Assembly: GCA_023653785.1 (NCBI GenBank)
Contig: JAMKCH010072445.1
Span: forward strand, 80,715-144,714
Length of the DNA: 64,000 nt
Reading direction: 5' to 3'
Origin: Ophioderma brevispina
Taxonomy: Eukaryota > Echinodermata > Ophiuroidea > Amphilepidida > Ophiodermatidae
Below the pieces are notes generated by a model that saw nothing but the letters and a program-made list of their open reading frames with translations, was not told the DNA's origin and did no database searches. Positions 35,024-48,300 of the stretch are shown piece by piece. Positions within the stretch are counted from its first letter, which is position 1, and each line of letters begins with the position of its first letter. The translations under genes were made by a program, and so were the position numbers.

Positions 35024-35975
35024 ATTCCCCCTTAGGTTTATTGACACTAACAAGCTTATACCTCGTGACAATACATGTAAAAGGTACAATCAGCATGATA
35101 CAGTAAATAGCTTGACCAATGGGTTCTACAATGTAGGTCGAGGCTGAGCTAGGGATGCTCAGAAAAAATAGAAATTGATAAAAAAAATTAAAATTTATGT
35201 TGGTAAAAAAGAAAATAGAATTTACAGTAGTATTTGAGGTTGGTTAGTGGTTACCTAACTGAGACTAGAAATAACATTTGTTATTTCTAAGCACAGGATG
35301 GGCTCCAAATCTTGTGATCAGCTGGCAACTGTGCACTGAACAGTCAGTGTTGCCAACGAATATTTTGGTTAGGCCAGATAACCGAGGGCAAAAAGTAGCC
35401 CAAATTTCACCATAGGTTTCTATGGGACAAAAAATTGCTATGCACTGTGTCATCACTACTTGCACATATTAATTAATGAGCCCATTTGCACATTTGCTTC
35501 TCATCAGGGGGATCTTGCAAGTTTTAACCTGTAGTATTGTGAGCTATGACTGCTGTCTGCTAAATTACCCTCTCTAGCCCAAGAGGGAATTGGGGTTAAA
35601 GGAAGGTTTTGACTGCATTGAGAGCAGGTTTTAAGAGGCATAATACATCCACAAACATCTTCAAAATTTAAATAACAAAACAAAAACAAAAACAAAATAT
35701 ATTGGTTATTAGCACAGAAGATTCTTTTGAGAAAAGCGAAGCCAGCTCAAGTCTGTAATCTGATTTATACTGGTGACTCAACATTTTTTTTAAGGTATGT
35801 TTTTTTTTTTTTGTATTTAGAAGTTCTTATGAAATAAGAAGAGATGTGTTAGGACTAATAAAACAAACCATCAATTTCTTGTGAAAATCAAAAGGTTAGA
35901 TCTCAAACATAAATGAGACACGGTTTTGTTTTAGACATTAAGGTCATATCAGGTGTTTTTTTGCTTTGATCTCAG
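35024..35975. other. upstream region / first intron of the ankyrin-repeat gene
   Basis: Poly-A and poly-T tracts (e.g. 35,805-35,816) and no recognisable exon. A half-site-like GTTGCCAAC lies at ~35,350; it is reminiscent of half an RFX X-box but is too short to count. The tail end (TTTTTTTGCTTTGATCTCAG, ending at 35,975) is a good polypyrimidine tract and splice acceptor. Confidence 0.4.
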
Positions 35976-36376
35976 GAGAATGGAAGCCAAAGGGACCACG
36001 ACTGACCACCAAGCCATGACACTTTCAGCAGCAACATTAATGGGTGGCAACCTACCATTAACCACCAACCCCACCAACATCAATGCCATCATTCTCAATA
36101 GCCAGATTCCTGGTGCACAGAGACTTGCAGCCGAAGACTCGGCCACTTCGCCACCAGCTACCAGTCTTGCTGTCAGCCAAGGCCAGACTGGTGTCGGTGT
36201 CACTCAAACCCCATTGCCTATTATTGGCGGTGGTACAGGCCTGAGACTGCCCCCTATTGTAGCAGTTGAGGGTGCCATCAAACCAGACATATCTCTGTGT
36301 TCTAGAGTTTTGAAATCATTTAGTGATCAAGACCAAGCCAGCTCTGACTTGGAAGTGCAATCAGTAATGTTTCCAG
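35976..36376 (+). CDS. ANKRA2: coding exon 1 (start codon, N-terminal region)
   Basis: The exon is bounded by the acceptor TTTGATCTCAG and the donor TTTCCAG|GTAAAT; it ends in phase 1. The ATG at 35,980 is four bases into the exon and opens 132 codons without a stop. The start of the protein is [15 protein letters not shown]. The middle is rich in Thr, Pro, Ala and Gly and probably disordered. The end, [20 protein letters not shown], is the conserved N-terminal block of RFXANK/ANKRA2, located just before the same intron position. The frame remains open for 27 bases upstream of the acceptor, but the splice site makes the 35,980 start more likely. Confidence 0.88.
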
Positions 36377-39300
36377 GTAAATATATCCTGTTTATAGACA
36401 ATTCTCAGAGGGGGTTTTGAACCAATCCCATAATGCATTGCAATGTGCCTCTGCTGTACTGTACTAAACACATGTCAGTACTTTAATATGGATTAAAAGT
36501 GTTCCAAAAGTTTAAGAACCGCAAGTCTTTTCGTGATCATGTTAAAAATTCCCTAAGTACTAATGCTTTGTGGGCTAAAATGAGCATAAAGTCAGGGTTT
36601 TTATGTATTAAGAATAGGAATTTTGTGGGATAACACAGTCCCATGAGAGATTTCATGCATTCTGATACTGCAATATACCATGTCCATGGTCATCATATTC
36701 TGTGTGAATCCGTATTAGTTGTTTTACTCAGAAATAGAATGTGACAAAGATATACCAGCTGTACAGCATCCTGTCGATCCTCGTTTTTCGGTATTCAGAC
36801 CTAGCTATTAGTCCAAATTTGGTTTTTCTCAGAAGACTGCCTTTGTAGCTTTTTAGTAGAATTCCAGTAGAATTTTTATAGGTTTCAGGCTTCAGGCAGG
36901 TGAACTTTGTTTGTATTTTTTTTAAGTTGCAAGAAAAAAAAAAAGAGATAAAAACTTAGCCAAAAAGTGCAATTAAAAAAATCACAAATTTTACCTAACC
37001 TTATTTAACTGTGGTAAAAGAATGCACTTTGCTTTTTTAGCAAGGTCATTTTTTTGCCTAACTAAGAAAAAAATGGAAGGTCACAGGTTTAATCCATGTG
37101 ATGTTGAGAAATCATAGTATCACATTCTGCACAGCTGTTTGAAAGTCTCATTTATTATGACAAAATGAGAATAAAACAAAAAATATCAACAGCGACACAC
37201 TTTTGACAAATAATCTGGAGTATTTATTGCACTAACTACATCCTGTGTAAATTTGATGAAATTTAATTGCGGGCAAATATTATTTTTCATAAAAATCTAG
37301 TTTTACACATCTTTCTATGGGAAATAGGCATATAGAGGGCGCTCTAACATACAAATTATGACCTTTGTAGGCCTATATGGCAAGATTCCCTCAATGGATT
37401 TTTCTGATTTTTGCGGAGGTTATAGCTCTTGCATGTCCCTACTTATATCAGTTGTCAAAATTGTGTTGCCATTGCTTAAAATTGCTCTAAAATAAAAGAG
37501 ACAAATTGCATGGGGTCAAACAGCTGTGTCTGTGTACCTTAACTTCCGGACGTGGAACCATGTTTCAAGCTAAACCAGTATAATATCTTGTAATTATATA
37601 CCATGTTTGTGTATATGTGAAATTTCTTTGACTTAACTTTTTTCTCACAGAAACCAGAGGTTTATTGCCTACTGTAAAACGAATCTGTCCAAGCAGGTCT
37701 TCATCATCTAGTAAATCCAGTAAATCAAGCTATTCACCAATGAGGGTATGTATACACAGGGTTGATGGTGTAATTCTTGGTAGGGGATCTGTCTTGTGAT
37801 CGCAAGGTTCTGGGTTCTATTCCTTAATGGCACATTTCTACGGGAGTTTCCGTAACCTGACCCATCTGACACACTTTTTTCTGACGCACTTATGAATTCG
37901 GAAACCTTGATGGAATAAACCTGTGCTTTATTCTGGAATAACGGAATAAACTTGTGCTTTATTCTGTGAAGGGTTTCGGAATTCATAAGTGTGTTAGATG
38001 GGTAGATGGGGTCAGGTTATGGAAACTCCCCATTTTCTACAATGTTTACTATTGGGATATGCAGGCTGTGAATTTGTTTATGTACATGTATGGGTCAAAG
38101 TACAAAGGGCGACAGGTGATTCGCCCCCGAATTGCTTCAAACCACCTTTGAAAGTAAATAGCTAAGAGTAAAAAAACTATGAAAAGCATAGAAATTGCCC
38201 CCGTTGAATATTTTGCCATTGTGATCTGGAAATATGTGCAGCAAGCATTTTTTTGTAAGGGTCAAAGTTTCACAGGTAGTTTCACTCTGTGAGGCTATGC
38301 CTGATCTTTAGTTATGGAAAACATTTGCTCATGCTTATGCATTATGTCAGTTAGGGAGTAATTCAGTATACCAAGCATAAGGTACAAAACTGTCAGGATT
38401 TGGTTTATTTTAAAGAGATACAATGGCATAGAAAAATTCATTCAGACATAACGAAATGGATACTTTAATACACAAATCACTTCCTAAATTCAAAAACAAT
38501 TTGGATGTTTACATTCTGTAAAAACAGCAAGAGTTACAGGGACTTTCTGCCACAGAGAATCAAGGTGTTGACATCCTTACCAGAAAGAACAGTGTATCTA
38601 ACACATGTTTTGTCCTAATTGAAAAGCAATGAATGTCTGTGAGTTGATGACTGTATGCTTTTTAAGTCTGATAAAATACTGGCAGTAATGTCAGCATCCT
38701 TGGCTGTCTGTGGTAGAGAAGTGAAGTTTACAAGGAAAATAATATTAGATATTCCTCCTTTTTTCACAAATGTAAACACCCAAATTGTTTTTAAATTTGT
38801 GGAAGTGATTTCAGTATGGTTCCATTTCATTATGTTTCCATTGTTTACGTTAAACAGAGATTGCTCTGGTCTACTTGTTTCATGTATGCATGTACAGGCA
38901 TGCTGTGATCCGTTTAGTAACAACAATGGTTGATTTAGGTACTTGCATTGTTTTCCAGCAACCAACCACCCTTACTAATGCCAAACGAGGGAATGTCCAG
39001 ACAGCAACACCTACCTTTGTACCAGGTCAGTCCTCACTTTTATATTTTTAAAATTATTCTTGAAATGTGAACTTTCCTGTTTAGTATATAGAAAAGCTTT
39101 GTTATAAGTATGCATTAAATTAGACTAGTGAAAAACATAGCATGTGATTTCATGCAGTGGATATTTGACAAAAGTGTTTTTAGGTCAGGTTTTCTTGAGG
39201 GCCTACTACTGGTATCCTGGTAACCAGTACTACCTGTCCCACTCCCAGGGCCTGGTTGTCGGTGGCTAAACTCTCACCCCCATTGAGTTTCTAACAAAAT

Positions 39301-42300
39301 CCTCATCGGTAGCTGGTTACCCTGGTAGATCTAAAAAGAAGAGCCAAAACAAGGGTTTTGGCTCTGATGCGGCCATCCAGCACATTGACATCAGGAAGGG
39401 CATTCGGTCAATATCTTTTGCCCAAATAAATCCTCACACAGTATAGCTTTGCGAATTTGCTTGTTGAATCCAGCCACCCCGGTTAGCAGGGACAAAACCA
39501 ATTTAAAACTCTGGTTTTACTACGTGGGGGGTGATGCATTGGCAAGGGCGATGGTGGAAGAAGGCAGGGGCTGAAAATGACAGGAGAACAAGAGAGGGGG
39601 GAAAACAGAGGCAGGGGCGAGTGGGGTGAACAGGGAAGGGAACCCACCCGAAGAACAACAGGAGAGTGGGGCGCGGGTGCAGAGGAAGTGGGCACAGCAC
39701 CAAACAGACGGGAAGGCCAAAAGGGGTGAATTGAAAGAGGAACCAAGTTACAAAGGGGAAAGAAGGAAGGAAGGGGGGGGTACGGGAAATACTGGAAAAG
39801 AGCGAGAAACTGCAAATAAAATATGTGGATGGGGAAACGTTATATAACTAACAAAACCCTATTTTAACCTGTTGTAGCATATTATGGGAAAGAAGTCATC
39901 AAAACCCCATTCATGGGGGGAGATGAGATGAAGAAAAATTAGAACGGGGGTGAATTTCGGAAATAAAGGTTTGGTGGGTGTGTTGAGGTGAAAGGTGGGG
40001 GTTGGGCTGAGAATACGTAGTGGCTCTTTAACCATGGATTACCACCACTAATTTTGAAAAACATCTAAAAATACTTCTACAGTTACGGCTATATTATGTT
40101 TTTTTAAAATAAAGAGGGTCAGGGAGGGGATGGGGGGTGGGGGAGGCGGCCCAAGTGGGGACGTAGCCAAAGGGGAAGGTGGGACGCGCAGGGGCAGAGA
40201 GAGAGAGGGAAAGCGGCGAAAAAGGACCAACAAAAAGGGGCAAGACCGGGGAAAAATGAATTAGTATTGACAGAAATGGTGGAAAACAGTAGGGTTTGAT
40301 ATGACATTTCTTGGGCATCATCAACAGAGGATATGACCATACACCAGCTAGCAGCACAAGGAGAATGGACCGTCTTCCCTGACAGTACTCACCTTTGAAA
40401 CTTGAACAGGGGTGACAAAACGGAGGGCAAGGGGGAAGGGGAAGAGAGGAAAGAAAGAAGAAGAAGGAAAGGAAGGAAGGGAAACAAGGAGGGACACAGC
40501 AAGAGTCTGTTACCCCCAAAAACGGCGTATTACCACACAAAGTGCCTTTTGGCACCACAAGCTTCTATGAGTACATACCATAGGGTATTTAACGTAAGGA
40601 GGGGACAGGAAAGCATACGAGAGGGAAGGGCGAAGGGACCAAGGGGACAAGGGGCTAAGCAAAAAGACAAAAGCAGAGGAAATAAGGGCAGAGAGGACGG
40701 AACGGGAGCAAAAGCACAGGGAAGACAGAAAGTCGACAGAAATAGTGGTGTTGGGGGGGATTTTCTGGAAAGAGATTCAAAAGGATCAGAGAAAAGCAAG
40801 AGAATGGAATGGAAACTAAAGAAACATAAACAACAACAGAGGGCTGCGGGACAACCCAGAATTTAGGAAAACCAGGAGATGTTAGATCAGTGCAGAGTGC
40901 TTGCGGGGGCAGGAAAGATGTGTGTAAGACAGCATATTAGGAAGGAGGAAGAGGGGTAAGAGTAAAGGGGGGGCCCAGGGACCACGGGCGGGAGTAGGGG
41001 GGGAGCCCAAAGCAGGGGGGGGGGCGGGGCCAACCCACATACAGAAAAATCCAGATAATCAGGGGACCACTGGTCTCGAGATTGACTCCAATTTGGGACT
41101 TTCCCTCTTAACTTTTCTGTCATTCTGTCACTTCTCACAGGATAGAAACAGGTTTATGTGCGACCACGCATGAGGGGGTGGGAGGTGAGAAGAGGGGGTG
41201 GTGTAAGACACTAAACAGTGAGCAGAAAATTGACATTATCAACACAAATCAAAGCAGCACCGAGGTAAGGGATGTAGCAATTGCATTATCAAACAAAAGA
41301 CACATATGGGCCAAAAGAATGGGAAAGAAAGAGAAACAAGAGAGAAGGGGGAGAAAGAAGGAGAAGAAGGAAACGAGGAAGAAGGACGGAACGAAAGCCC
41401 CACCTAGAGAAGAAACAATGTGGCATTAGGGTTAATCTCTTTAACCCTGGTGGATTCGGTATAGTAGAAAGTAGAACACATAACACCTTTGATGTTAATG
41501 GTGAAAAAATGTGGAGGGTCACGGTCATGTCAAGGGATCAGAGCATATTGTTTTTTGATTTCCTGCAGTCACTTAATCATGAGGGTTTGCGTTATTTCGT
41601 TCTTCAGTTTTAAATGCTACATGATATTGATTTTTGGTCAATTACTTGACCATTGGTGAGGTAATGAGAACCACTAAAATTAAGGCAAGGGTGGACCTAT
41701 TTGGAACAACTGTCCCTATTTTTTTCCAACATCAGGGCTACACACCATTAATGGGGCCTGTGCTCATGAACCAAAATTAGACCACTGCAGAGTTCCTGTT
41801 ACGATTTGAGCGATACATCCAACGTCCGTATAGAAGGAGAGGAGAATGATGCCCTATCATTTGCGTGTAGTAGTAACGGCCAGTGTGAGATCGTCAAAAT
41901 GTTGTTGACTGAAAATGTGGTTTGTCAATAAATATGAATGGGTAAGTAACAAATTTATTAATTAAACTAAAACACTTGGATCTGAAGTGATGCGTGATGC
42001 TATATACATGTCTTTATCATTTGGCAAAAATACACATAAATGATTCACTAAAAAAAGAGGGAAGTGTAATAATACAATCAAAGAAGGCCCAAAGATAAAA
42101 AGTTGTCTCACATATTCTTTGTAGACAACTAGCAAAGCACTTTGGGGGGGGAATTTATTTTTATATTTGTGAAGTGGAGGGGAGGGTGCGTGTGTGGCTC
42201 TCGAGGGAAAGGGGCGGGGGGTAAAGGGAGATGAAAAATAAAGTATAAAAAGCGAAAAAAGAAATTAGGAGAATTGAATGGGGGTTGAGGTTATCCGGCA

Positions 42301-45300
42301 ACAAAAAGAGTACCCCAAAAGAGCAATCCCACGTAAAATGCAGAGATATGGGATATAACACTTTTTTTGGTCTAATTAGACCTAAGTTGGGTTGCGAGTG
42401 AAAATTGTCAACCTAAGCTTTAGAAATTTGACAAAAAAGTGTTTTTGGAGGATTTTTTAGCCATCTGTTAATGATTTGCAACAGACTGTTATGGAGTCTA
42501 TTATTTTAACATTGTGGTGTGGCTTTTTTGTCTCGCCTGAACTTTTTCGGCAGAGACTTAGTAGTAATCATTTTTAGGCGGTCCGTCTGTCTGTCTCTCG
42601 GTTCATGCTGTCTGTATTCCCTTGCGTCCGTGTTAACAGGCTGGTGTAAGATTTATCTGGAGTTCCGTAAGGCTATGGTGATGTAACTTGGTGTAAAGAA
42701 AGAGCGGGTCCATGATTTCTCGACTTGATTAGATGTTGGGCGTTAAAAAAGCTAAATTAAGATCTAATTTGCATTAATTTACGAAAATTTCCCATAAGGC
42801 TTGTTTAAAGTTTTCTGGAGTCCATAAGGGCTGTGATGATTGTTTTGTAACTTGCGTGGAAGGGCGGGCTGGAGAGTTCTCGAACGGATTAGATTTCGGT
42901 GTATTTCGGGCAAATTAAGATTGCAAATGAGCAATTAATATGGCAAAAATCAGCGCAATTGCTATAATGTAAACGGTACACTCGGATACAGAAAATCCTT
43001 ACACGGAATGAAAGGCCTATCATGGTTGCGATATTTTTTGAAATTTGAAATTCTAGTGTGGGAGTCTGAATTGTGTGTTGGTGTGAATATATGCGGCTGA
43101 GGTATGCAGATGAGCTAATTAAATAGGCGTAATTACTTGTATTCTATGAAACCGTTACATCGAAGTAGGCAAAAGTTCCTTCGGCCCCCACTGCCATGAA
43201 AGAAACTAATCCATGCACTTTTGTGTGACTCTAATGGGGTGCAAAGTGGCCTTTTGGGCCATAAAAATATGATTTTAAGGGTGGAATTTGCAGAATTTAA
43301 AAAAAAAAAGCTTTGTGTGAAAAGTTCTCGACCCGATTAGATGTTGGGGCTAGTTTGGGTTATATTAGGTATGCAAATGAGCTAATAATATGCATAAAAT
43401 CTGCGTACTTGCTATATTTTTTAAACGGTACGTCAGATACACATAAATGCCTTCAGATGAAAGCCGGTATTGGTGCGCATCTTTTTGGCCATTTAAAAAG
43501 GTATGTGATATTTGCGGCTTAGGTATGCAAATGAGCTAATTAAATATGATAATGGCTGTATCGCTGAAACGGGATATCGGATAGGCAAAAAATTGCCTTT
43601 GCTATATGAAAAAGGACTTGTTTGCCATGCATCTTTATGTGTGATCAGGTAGGTCAAAAGTGCATGTGGGCCAACTTAAAGGGGGGCATTTGTGATTATG
43701 AGATTGATATAATTAACTATGAGTTAATTGCTCTATCGCGGAAAAATGAAACAGTAAATGGGAATGCAAAATTTCTGGGTTACATGGAGAAGGTGCGTCG
43801 GTGGGCTGACTGTGCAGGGCAGAGAGTGGGGGAGGGGGAAGGAGAAGGGCGCGCCCGGGGCGGGGGGGCGAGGGGCAGGCTGTGGGGGGGGAGGATTCGG
43901 GGGCGCGAGAGGGGAACGGAAGAGGGCAACAGAGTCTTAAGCCACTAACGTAAGCCCGGGGGGGGAGGCCATCGGAGAAAGGGGCGGGGGCAGGGAGAAC
44001 AGAAATAAGGGTGTGGGGGATCTGGGGGGATGGGGTGGTGGTTTTGTGGGTGGGTTGTTGAAGAGGGGTGTGGGGCCTGTCTTGTTGAGAGGGGGGGGCG
44101 GCGGCGGTTAGATCACACCGGCGCGGCCCCCGCGTTGGGGGGTGAGGACCGGGCGGTAGGTGGTGTTCGCGAGGGTGGTGCGGGCGGGGCGGCTCCGCCC
44201 GGGTGAAGAGCGATTTAACCCTGGGGGTGGCGAGGAATGGGTGGCTGCGTTCAGCAACCTGAGGGGGGCAGCGCATGGGGAGGGCCGAGGGAAGACGTGA
44301 CTCAATAAAGGGGTGGAGGGGTTTGGGGCAGAAGGGCAGGTAGAGGGTACGCCCAACCACCCCTCACGGGGTAGCTTCTCTCGTCTTCTTCCCTGGAGTG
44401 GTGGTCGACTGATGACTTCGTGGATTTTCCCCGCGTGCCTTGCACCTCCAGCGTGCGGAGATGGCCGAGGCGGTGGGGTCACCGTGGCTGGAAGTTTCTT
44501 CCGGCTCGGGTGGGCGCAGCGGGTAGGCGATCGGAGGGCCAGTCCTATCATGCCCCCCGCCGCGGATGGCGGGAGGAAAAGCGGGGCGAAGGAGAGGCCG
44601 ATCCTACTAGATTTGGAGGGGCGTGGAGGGCTCGGTGACGGGCGATGGGGGAGGTTCTGAGGCGGGTGGGGGGAGCTGGGACAGAGTGGTTTCCCCGGGG
44701 GCTGGTTCTCGGGGGGGGGACGGTAAAGAAGGGGGAGGGCGTGAGGGTTGGGCTGCGCGCGGGCAGAGCGGGCCCCGGGGGGGCCCCGGGGGGTCGGGGG
44801 GATGGCGGGGCACGGGGATGCCGGGGTGGTGGGGTGTGGGGCGAATCGGCGGGCCGGATGGGGCTGTTGGTGGCGCTCACCCTGAGGGGGTGTGTGGGGG
44901 CCTGATCCGGAGGGGCCTTGGTCGATCGCGGGGGGGTGCTGCAAGCGGGCACCGGCGAGGTGCAGCACGGGCCGGGAGATGGGTCTTCGGGGAATGGGGA
45001 GGCGACCAGGGACCAGAGGGGGGGAGAGGTGAACGGGGTGCCTTAGTGGGCTTGGGGGCGGGGGGGGTGAGTGTGGAATATTTGCGGTGGAAGCCGGTCA
45101 GGGGGGGAGGGGGGAATGACGCGGCAGGGGGGGGGCTGGCGGGATGGGGCTACTTGGGGCGGGGTGGGGAGTTGGCGGTGGGGGGCAATAGGGGTCATGG
45201 CGCACTGAATCCCAGCCCGTGGGCGTATGGGCCTGCCTGCGCAGGGCCCGTGTATCCTGTACGGGCCGGGGTAGGACGCTCCGCTGCAACCCGTACCTGA

Positions 45301-48300
45301 GGAGAATGCTGGGCGCAGGTGTACCTAGGGTAGGGGAGAGCAGGGTCCTGGGGTGATCTCGGCGTGAGGTAGGGAGGGGGGGGGAGAGGCGGGGGGGGGC
45401 GGAGGGGGGGGGGAGGGTGCAGGGGACTGGTGGCGGGGGGAATGTGGGTGTTGGTGGAGGGGGGAGGAGGATGCGGGTGGTGGTGAGGTGTTCGTGGGGT
45501 GGAATGGGGATGGGGGGTGGTATGTTTGTGCGTAGGGTCCCCGGGATGTCCTTTGCGGCCGGGTAGGAGCAGGGGGACGAGGGGGAGGGTGGCTGCGCGC
45601 GTTCGGTCAGGGCTCGCGGCCCGGGAGGCCCCGGGAGGGGGGATAGCTCGTAGGTCTCCTCTAGTGTTTTACTCTTCCGGGGTGTGGGGCGCCAGGGGGA
45701 GGCTACCCATCTGTTTCACGGTCGGGGGGGCGCGAGGGGCCCCCCACTACCCCTCCCCACGGGATGGTGCACGCATCCGAGGTCTGGGGCGTTGGGGGGG
45801 GCGATTACCCCTTTTCCCCACCGGGGGGGCGGGTCGCCTGAGGTGGACGGGCGGACCGTGGGGGCATACGGTCTGTTCCCGGGAACGGCGCCTGGTCTGC
45901 GGGTATACATGGGGGTCAGAAGGGCCTTTGCAGCTAATGGGCACCCATTGCGCCTTATTTTCCGATGCCGCGAAACGATTAGCGAAGCGCTGTCGGCGCA
46001 GCTTCCTACGTGCGCGGGGAGTGAGTCCCGGGGGGGGGAGGTTGATGTTGGCTGTGTGGTGTCTGTCTCCGGGGGGAACTATGGGCACGGATGCGTGCGA
46101 GGGGGCGTAGTTGGACCGTTGTTAGGGCTCGGAGCCTGTCTGGACGAGGGCATCTCGGTGAGGTGTTTGGTAAGGGGGGGGGCTACGGTGCGCCGAGGGT
46201 AGGGGGGTGGGACCGGAGCTTGGGGGTGGGTGGCCGGCGAGGGGTGGGCGCAGGATATTGGGGTGGCGCGGGCGCTCGCATTCGCTGCAGGTGATTATGG
46301 GGAACGACTCGGCTCGTGGGCAGGGACTAGGCGGGGGCGGATGCTCCCCGCCGGGAGCTGAGGCGGGATAGGGGACGGTCTTTGGGGGGGTGGAAACGGG
46401 TCACTTGCGGGGGTGGTCTCGCTCGTTCGTGTGGGGGCACAACACGTGCCGCCTCCCCGCCTCGAGGCGGGGGCCCCTGACGCGAGGGAGGGGGCTGGGT
46501 GGGGATATGTTGGGCGGGGCGTCGTGCTACCTGGGCGTTTTTAGAGGACCCCCCCTTTTTCTAGGGGGAGCTCGCGCTGGGGGCGAGGTGAGGGGGGGGC
46601 GTGCGTAGGGCGGAGGGGACCTTGCGCTTGGGGCGACGGGTCGCGGGGAAGTCGTGTGGCTTTCCGGCGGGGTGGGGGAACTCCATGTGGGTCACGTCCA
46701 ACTTAGGTGGGGAGGGCCGGGGTCAGGGATTAGGCAGGACCTGGCGGAGGGGGTAGGGCGAGAGGGCGTGGCTTCGATTTAGGGGGGGAGGAGCGGGGAG
46801 ATGAGCGGGAATCCTTTTGGCGCGGGGAGACGGGGCTGTGGGGATTGGCGGGGCGGAGGTCTTAGCCGCCACTGGGGGGCGCTGGTACTGCACGGGCGGT
46901 TTTGGTTGGACCACCTGGGGGATGGCTCCTGGCGCCGGACACCTAGGGGTCACTGCCTGGCCCACTTTCGGAGGGAGTGCGCCCACGTGTGGCGGGACTG
47001 TCTCCCTGGTGTGCAGTTGCGCTACTCGCCGTGAAGTCGGGCCAGCTGATGGGGGTGAACCGGAGCCTGAGGAGGGACGGCATAGCCGTCGGACGCAGGT
47101 CCGTAGGGGGGAGCGCCGGGAGTGGCGTTCTGAATGGGGTGGGGGGGGAGGGGCTCCTTAATCAGCGGCGGAGGTGTCGCAGGGGGCGCACTCCGAGGGG
47201 AGGGAGGGCCGGGCGGGTGTGGGAAATTTCCGCCTGTGTGGACCCCGCGCGGGACTGGGGTGGAGCGCTGGGCGATTATTCTACGCGGGTGAGGGGGGCT
47301 GTGCAGAGTTTGGCCGGGGAGGGAGATCACCACACAGCGATGGCGACGTATGCGGCGCGGTGGGCACCAAGGGTTGTCGTGGGGGGCGGCGAAGGGGTCG
47401 TGGGGCGGGACGGGGGGTGCGGGGAGGGGGTGGGTGTCCGGGGGGGGCCGTAGGGTGGGGGTGAGTGGTGGGCGAAGTAGAGGGGGCGGGTGGGTGCGGG
47501 AGAAGTGGAGTCTGTCTGCGGGATTGCTCTGGGAGTGGAGTGTTGCGGATTTTCTGTTGCTCTGTCTTACAGCTACGCGCGAAAGCAGGCGATTACAACC
47601 TCCCACCGGGGAGCACCGGAAGAGTCGCGGGGACACGGAAGCACCAGGCACCTCCAGTGGGGCGCAGCGACCCCAGCCGACCTATCTGTGGGAATCCAGG
47701 GGGAAGGGCGGGGCGGGGAGGAGGGTGGAGGACGCCCACCCGGGGGAGGGAAGAGGGGGAGGGGAGGTGGGGGGGGTGCATAGGGGGCGGGCGGTGCGGC
47801 AGTACCCGTCTTTACCGAGGGGGGGTTGGCGGGAGTCCACAAACGTCGTCAGCTCTGGATATCCGCTGGGCGGCGGGGGGAGGCGGCGGAGGGACCGGGG
47901 TTTCTGGGCCGCCCGTCGGGGGAGGGGGGGGCGGGAGGGGGGTGCGCGGCGCTACGTCGCTACTCCTGTGTCCTGCGAGGCGTATTCGCCTGTGGGCTGG
48001 GGAGCTGGGGGTGTAGGGCGCTTTGATGGGGCCAGCAGCGGGGGACGGCCTACGCTGGTTCGCCCCCTCCGGAGGCGAGCGGCCGGCGTAAAGGGGGATT
48101 TCCTATGGTCGGGGCCTCTGTCGTAAGTGGGGGGCCTACTCTGGAATGCTATATCCTGCCGGGAGGCTGGACAAGGAGGCGTACCCCAGTGGGGGGGGGG
48201 ACAGGGGCGGTGGAGGTATGGGGAGGCGGTTCTTGGTTTGCGGGGGAGGGCTCCGGGTGGGGGTGGGGGAGGCGGGTGGGGGGGGAGGGCGTGGGTAGTG

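Noticed and set aside
37766..37823. Possible functional tRNA gene
   Set aside because: A and B boxes are present but the acceptor stem cannot be paired and the body continues into a SINE with an inverted copy alongside.
39483..41528. Pro/Leu/Ser-rich minus-strand and Lys/Glu/Arg-rich plus-strand frames of 60-154 codons
   Set aside because: Products of purine-strand asymmetry; only the short IHQLAAQGE stretch inside has a family match.
47540..47660. Candidate exon after CTCTGTCTTACAG
   Set aside because: Good acceptor, but the following residues match no part of the ankyrin-repeat family and lie in the G-biased block.
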